Below are positions 6,054-10,165 of a DNA stretch of 10,165 bases, piece after piece. Source of the stretch: CAZUGH01 sp964619785. Its GTDB lineage: Bacteria > Bacillota > Clostridia > Lachnospirales > Lachnospiraceae. Under the pieces are notes generated by a model. The model saw only the letters and a list, made by a program, of their open reading frames with translations. It was not told the origin of the DNA and ran no database searches. The stretch lies in assembly GCA_964619785.1 (NCBI GenBank), contig CAZUGH010000065.1, positions 1 to 10,165 of the forward strand, written 5' to 3'. The first letter of the stretch is position 1; each line of letters starts with the position of its first letter. The position numbers were made by a program, and so were the translations under genes.

Positions 6054-8141
6054 ATGGTTTCATTTGGAAAGAAAATTGTGAAATTTAGAATTCCCATATT
6101 TATCATTGGTCTTTTGTTATTGATACCTTCCATTATCGGTTACACGGGAACGAGAGTTAATTATGATATACTTTCGTATCTGCCAGGTGACATTGAGACG
6201 ATGAAGGGTCAGGATATCTTGACCGAAGAATTTGGTTCGGGTGCATTCGCCACCTTTGTAGCGGAAGGAATGGAATACAAAGATGTAAGTGCACTGAAGG
6301 AAAAGATTGAAAAGGTAGATCATGTGAATCAGGTTATCTGGTATGACAGCTTCATGGATATTACGGTTCCAACAGAAGCACTTCCTGAGGATGTGGTAAA
6401 TGCATTCCAGAACAAGGATAACACATTGATGTTGATTACATTTGATAGCACGATGTCTAGTGACGAAACGATGGATGCTATCGCAGATATAAGAAAATTA
6501 GCAGGAAAGCAATGTTTCTTAAGTGGTATGCCGGCGGTAACGCTAGATACGAAGAACACAACCAACCAGGAGACACCAATCTATGTAGCAATTGCAGCAT
6601 TATCCGCATTGCTTGTACTGGGTCTTACGATGGATTCGTTCTTGGTACCCGTATTATTCCTACTAAGTATCGGAATGGCGATTTTATATAACTTGGGCTC
6701 TAACGTATTTATGGGAGAAATCTCATTCATAACGAAAGCACTTAGCGCGGTATTGCAATTAGGAGTCACGATGGATTACTCCATTTTCCTGTGGCATAGT
6801 TACGGGGAAAATAAATCCAGGTTTGAAGGAGATAAGAAACGAGCAATGGCACATGCAATTGGCAATACGATATCATCTGTTGTCGGTAGTTCCATCACAA
6901 CATTTGCTGGCTTCATTGCATTATGTTTCATGAGTTTTACACTTGGGCGTGACCTTGGTATCGTAATGGCGAAAGGCGTTGTCATCGGAGTTATCTGCTG
7001 TGTAACGATTTTACCATCTATGATTTTGATATTCGATAAACCGCTTGAGAAGACGAATCACAAGGCACTTCTTCCAGAAATGAAGAAGGTATCTACATGG
7101 ATTACGAAGCATTATGTTCCTGTATTGATTGTCTTTGTATTGATGATTGTACCTGCACTGTATGGCTATCAGAATACAAAGGTTTACTATAATTTGACGG
7201 ACACATTGCCAGAGACATTAGGAAGTATACAGGCCAACGAAGAGATGCAGAAGAACTTCCATATGAATTCGGTACATATGATTTTGGTTAATAGTGATAT
7301 AGAAAGTAAGAATGTTGCGAACATGTGTAAGGAGATGAAGAATCTCGATGGTGTCAAATCGGTATTAGGGCTTGATGCATTACTCGGTTCGGGCATTCCA
7401 AGAGATATCATTCCAGAGGATTTAACCTCGAATCTGAAAAATGAGAATTATCAGATGCTGCTGGTTTTCTCTGAGTACAAGACAGCGAGCGATGAAGTGA
7501 ATCAACAGTGTGATGACTTAAAGAGTATTATTAAAAAATACGATGACAAAGGTATGTTAGTAGGAGAAGCCCCTTGTACCAAGGACTTGATTGATATCAC
7601 AGATCAGGATTTTAAGACAGTAAGTATTGTATCAATTGGAGTCATTTTCCTCATAATCGCAATTTTATTCAAGTCAATTTCGTTGCCAGTTATCTTAGTT
7701 AGCGTGATTGAATTTGCAATCTTTGTCAATATGGCGATTCCGTTCTATACGAATACAGAGATTCCTTTTATTGCTTCGGTGGTAATCGGTACAATTCAGT
7801 TAGGAGCGACTGTGGATTATGCGATTCTGATGACAACGCGTTATCGTAAGGAACGTAATCTTGGCAAGACGAAAAAGGAAGCCGTAGGTATTGCACATCG
7901 TGTTTCGATGAATTCAATTATTGTCAGCGCGTTGAGCTTCTTCGCAGCAACGATTGGTGTTGGTATCTACTCTAAGGTTGATATGATTGGTAGTTTATGT
8001 ACGTTGATGTCGCGTGGAGCAATTATTAGTATGTTCGTAGTTTTACTAGTATTGCCTGCTATGTTAATGGTATTTGATAAAGTGATTCTGCATACTTCCC
8101 TAGGTTTTAAGGAAGCAAAACTGGCAGACAAGTCAAGATAG
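6054..8141 (+). CDS. MMPL-family (RND superfamily) exporter
   Basis: A 695-residue proton-driven membrane transporter with the duplicated RND fold. TM1 is at about 13-30, followed by an outer domain (31-174), TM2-6 (about 175-327), TM7 (353-371), a second outer domain (372-520), and TM8-12 (about 521-675). The two conserved Asp-Tyr pairs expected for proton relay in TM4 and TM10 are present: D241/Y242 in LGVTMDYSIFL and D588/Y589 in LGATVDYAILM. Both halves are intact and the length is normal for Gram-positive MMPL proteins. GGAGGG (6042-6047) lies six bases before the ATG. The lipoprotein gene starts 17 bases after the stop, so the two form an operon. The family moves lipids, lipopeptides, siderophores or drugs; the substrate here is unknown. 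Palindromes upstream suggest repression, probably by the TetR protein. Confidence 0.93.
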   Translation: MVSFGKKIVKFRIPIFIIGLLLLIPSIIGYTGTRVNYDILSYLPGDIETMKGQDILTEEFGSGAFATFVAEGMEYKDVSALKEKIEKVDHVNQVIWYDSFMDITVPTEALPEDVVNAFQNKDNTLMLITFDSTMSSDETMDAIADIRKLAGKQCFLSGMPAVTLDTKNTTNQETPIYVAIAALSALLVLGLTMDSFLVPVLFLLSIGMAILYNLGSNVFMGEISFITKALSAVLQLGVTMDYSIFLWHSYGENKSRFEGDKKRAMAHAIGNTISSVVGSSITTFAGFIALCFMSFTLGRDLGIVMAKGVVIGVICCVTILPSMILIFDKPLEKTNHKALLPEMKKVSTWITKHYVPVLIVFVLMIVPALYGYQNTKVYYNLTDTLPETLGSIQANEEMQKNFHMNSVHMILVNSDIESKNVANMCKEMKNLDGVKSVLGLDALLGSGIPRDIIPEDLTSNLKNENYQMLLVFSEYKTASDEVNQQCDDLKSIIKKYDDKGMLVGEAPCTKDLIDITDQDFKTVSIVSIGVIFLIIAILFKSISLPVILVSVIEFAIFVNMAIPFYTNTEIPFIASVVIGTIQLGATVDYAILMTTRYRKERNLGKTKKEAVGIAHRVSMNSIIVSALSFFAATIGVGIYSKVDMIGSLCTLMSRGAIISMFVVLLVLPAMLMVFDKVILHTSLGFKEAKLADKSR

Positions 8142-8158
8142 AAAGGATGGAGATGTAG

Positions 8159-10111
8159 ATGATGAACTGGAAGAAAATATGTGCATTTACCTTATGTGGA
8201 GCATTGACACTCAGCCTGGCAGGTTGTGGACAGACCGAAAAGACAGCGAGTAGCGCAGATGTCACAAGTAAAAAGTTAGAGAAGACACTAGAAGAAAAAG
8301 CAAATGTGAAGTCAGGTAGTGGCAATCTACAAAAGGAAGAGACGGTGTATCTGATGGCAGATGCGAAAGGTACCGTCGATGAAACAATTGTCAGTGCCTG
8401 GTTGAAGAACCAAGATCGTACAGAAAAGCTAGAAGATAGTAGTGAATTGACAGATATTAAGAATGTTAAGGGCGATGAGACATTTACACAGACAAGTAAT
8501 AATGTGACTTGGGATGCGCAGGGAGCTGATATCTATTATCAGGGAAATACAAAAAAAGAAGCACCCGTAGCTGTCGATGTCACTTATTATCTAGATGGCA
8601 AAGAGATGAGTGCAAAAGACATCGCAGGCAAGAGTGGTAAAGTCAAGATTCGATTTGACTATAAAAATCATGAGAAAAACGGTGATGTGTATACGCCATT
8701 TATGATGGTAACTGGTATGATTCTTGATGGTGACAAATTCACAGGAATCGAAGTAGACCACGGGAAAATCATATCAGATGGAAGCAATCAGGTCGTTGTC
8801 GGTTATGGCTTGCCTGGACTAAAGAGTAGTTTGGATTTGACACTAGGTGATAAAACACTTGACCTAGACATTCCAGAATCTTTTGAGGTAACAGCTGATG
8901 TAGAAGACTTCTCATTGGATATGACGATGACACTTGCCACAACAGAAATTTTTAATGATATTGATACTGATGAATTGGATTTGAGCGAGTTGTTTGAAAA
9001 GCTTGATGATAAATTAGATGAATTTACAGATGGAAGTAACGAGTTATCTGATGGTATTAAAGAATATACAAAGGGTGTTAGTTCTTTAGCAGATGGAACG
9101 AAGACGTTGAAAAATGGAACAAAAACGTTATATGCTAATACGAAGAAAATCAAAACTGCCACAGCAAGTGTGAAAAGTGGTTCGGCTACATTAGATACCG
9201 GAGCCCAGACTTTGAAGACAGGTATTGCGACTGCAAAGAGTGGTTCGGCTCAGTTGAAGACAGGTTATGAAGGGGATAAGGGAGCTGTAGCTGGTGCGAA
9301 GGCTTTGGCAACAGGATTAGCTACATTGAATCAGGCAGTCACAGCACTATCATTACCAACGGCTAAGGTTCCGGAAGTATCACAGGAACAGATGCAGCAG
9401 ATTCAAGCAGTAATTACAGCGACTCTTCAAAAAGAGATTCCAGCAGCAATACAAGAATATGCCAAAAAGGATCCAACAATCGCAACCGACCAGCATGTAC
9501 AGGCAGCATATCAAGCAGCATATCAGACAGCATATGCCAAGGCATATCAGGAGGGCATGAAGGCTGGTGCTCAGGCAGCAGTAGACCAAATCAATGCCAC
9601 TGTTAGCGGAATGTCTGGTCAGATTACAACATTACAAAGTTCCGTCGCCCAGTTAGCAACTGGTTCCTCACAGCTCGCTACCGGCGTTGACAAGCTATAT
9701 GAGGGAACAAAAACATTAGATAGTGGATTGTCTCAGTTAAAGAGTGGAAGTGAAACTTTAGCTGGTGGAACAGCAACACTTAAGAGTGGAAGTTCTCAAT
9801 TAGACACAGGCGCAGGCAAGTTAAATAAGGGTGTGAAGACACTTAACGCAGGTGCGATTAAACTCGATAAGGGCGCAAATAAGCTTGACAATGCAAGTGA
9901 TGCCTTATTAGATGGAACAAAAGAATTACTTCAGGGCGTTGATAAAATCGTTAACAAGGCCAATGTTTACGAAGCAGACGCAACCGATATAACAGACCGT
10001 GCCAAAGAATTAGTAGAAGCGGGTAAGAGTTATCATTCATTCTCTGGCATCAAAGAGAATGCAACAGGAAGCTGTAAATTCATTATCAAGACTGCAAAAG
10101 TTGAGAAATAA
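8159..10111 (+). CDS. Glycine-heptad-repeat lipoprotein, MMPL partner (YhgE/Pip-like repeat architecture)
   Basis: A 650-residue surface lipoprotein. A signal peptide (1-22) ends in lipobox LAGC, so C23 should be lipidated and anchored in the membrane. A mostly beta-like globular domain follows (about 60-265), then repeats of the xxxLxxG type. In block 1 Gly recurs every seven residues from 292 to 369 (with N327 and A334 exceptions). In block 2 it does so from 502 to 593 (A579 the only exception). An Ala/Gln-rich insert (about 400-485) separates them. The C-terminal module (about 612-650, with SYHSFSGIKENATGSCKFI) resembles the end of MMPL-associated heptad proteins. No TM helix is present apart from the signal peptide. 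GGAG (8149-8152) serves either ATG at 8159 or ATG at 8162; the first is six bases away. Similar repeats occur in YhgE/Pip/EsaA-type proteins, which span the wall. The partnership with the exporter is inferred from the operon. Confidence 0.88.
   Translation: MMNWKKICAFTLCGALTLSLAGCGQTEKTASSADVTSKKLEKTLEEKANVKSGSGNLQKEETVYLMADAKGTVDETIVSAWLKNQDRTEKLEDSSELTDIKNVKGDETFTQTSNNVTWDAQGADIYYQGNTKKEAPVAVDVTYYLDGKEMSAKDIAGKSGKVKIRFDYKNHEKNGDVYTPFMMVTGMILDGDKFTGIEVDHGKIISDGSNQVVVGYGLPGLKSSLDLTLGDKTLDLDIPESFEVTADVEDFSLDMTMTLATTEIFNDIDTDELDLSELFEKLDDKLDEFTDGSNELSDGIKEYTKGVSSLADGTKTLKNGTKTLYANTKKIKTATASVKSGSATLDTGAQTLKTGIATAKSGSAQLKTGYEGDKGAVAGAKALATGLATLNQAVTALSLPTAKVPEVSQEQMQQIQAVITATLQKEIPAAIQEYAKKDPTIATDQHVQAAYQAAYQTAYAKAYQEGMKAGAQAAVDQINATVSGMSGQITTLQSSVAQLATGSSQLATGVDKLYEGTKTLDSGLSQLKSGSETLAGGTATLKSGSSQLDTGAGKLNKGVKTLNAGAIKLDKGANKLDNASDALLDGTKELLQGVDKIVNKANVYEADATDITDRAKELVEAGKSYHSFSGIKENATGSCKFIIKTAKVEK
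9014..9265 (+). repeat. Coding heptad repeat block 1
   Basis: Twelve seven-residue (21-bp) units with Gly at residues 292, 299, 306, 313, 320, 341, 348, 355, 362 and 369; N327 and A334 replace Gly without breaking the register. Consensus is xxxLxxG. At DNA level AAGAGTGGTTCGGCT-like words recur (around 9174 and 9236), so recent unit duplication is likely. Confidence 0.85.
9503..9550 (+). repeat. 12-bp tandem repeat coding Ala-Ala-Tyr-Gln
   Basis: Four consecutive 12-bp units at 9503, 9515, 9527 and 9539. The first two differ at a single base (GCAGCATATCAA and GCAGCATATCAG) and the last two are more degenerate. They encode A-A-Y-Q, A-A-Y-Q, T-A-Y-A, K-A-Y-Q (residues 449-464) within the insert separating the two heptad blocks. 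Slippage could change the copy number without a frameshift. Confidence 0.8.
9644..9937 (+). repeat. Coding heptad repeat block 2
   Basis: Fourteen seven-residue units with Gly at residues 502, 509, 516, 523, 530, 537, 544, 551, 558, 565, 572, 586 and 593 (A579 in between). Typical units are SSQLATG, LSQLKSG and ATLKSGS-shifted neighbours. The register is stricter than in block 1. DNA words such as AAGAGTGGAAGT recur (around 9741 and 9782). Confidence 0.87.
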
Positions 10112-10131
10112 TCAGCTTTTGATAATGAGCA

Positions 10132-10165
10132 AGACCTCAGTCAGGCAAAGGCTTGATTGAGGTCT
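10132..10165 (+). terminator. Terminator hairpin of the exporter operon, cut by the window edge
   Basis: AGACCTCAGTCAGGC (10132-10146) pairs with GCTTGATTGAGGTCT (10151-10165) in a 15-bp stem with two G-T wobbles and a four-base loop, 20 bases after the lipoprotein stop codon. Any T-tract would lie just beyond the window, so termination is likely but not fully shown. Confidence 0.75.

Noticed and set aside
8803..9162. A 119-residue minus-strand open frame opposite the lipoprotein
   Set aside because: It is a mirror of the repetitive lipoprotein coding strand, rich in Ser/Val/Leu, with no ribosome binding site and no separate transcription unit.

Overview
The window comes from a low-GC Firmicute, most likely a member of the Clostridia and perhaps Lachnospiraceae. 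The support is AT-rich purine-loaded coding strands, strong GGAGG-type ribosome binding sites, BceRS-type regulators, a TetR_C_8/DhaS-like regulator and a monoderm MMPL/heptad-repeat lipoprotein pair. The family placement is an inference. No RNA genes, transposases, CRISPR arrays or origins were found.

Region 1 (1-307) is non-coding leader DNA. It holds a weak promoter, two mutually exclusive perfect hairpins that could also fold as a pseudoknot, an unusual G-poor stretch built from two 33-bp tandem units, and a good promoter just ahead of the first gene.

Region 2 (308-4062) is a peptide-antibiotic sensing and resistance module: response regulator, intramembrane-sensing histidine kinase, ABC ATPase and BceB-type permease. 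A palindrome that doubles as an 11-bp tandem repeat lies between the kinase and the ATPase, where the phosphorylated regulator would be expected to bind. A run of exactly 100 N (2425-2524) removes the 3' part of the ATPase gene and the 5' part of the permease gene. The true missing sequence is probably close to 0.9 kb.

Region 3 (4063-5662) holds an LdhA-like D-lactate dehydrogenase, also interrupted by exactly 100 N (4292-4391), followed by a TetR-family regulator. The hairpin between the permease and ldhA contains the ldhA ribosome binding site in its 3' arm. A textbook intrinsic terminator for this pair lies inside a small convergent gene.

Region 4 (5633-10165) holds an unrecognised 81-residue gene on the minus strand. 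A 175-bp divergent control region with two palindromes follows, and then a two-gene operon: a 12-TM MMPL/RND-type exporter and a 650-residue lipoprotein with long glycine-heptad repeats. A strong hairpin ends the window. The TetR protein is a plausible repressor of the exporter operon. The exporter and lipoprotein pair is the part most worth functional attention: the lipoprotein looks like a wall-spanning partner for a transporter in a cell without an outer membrane.
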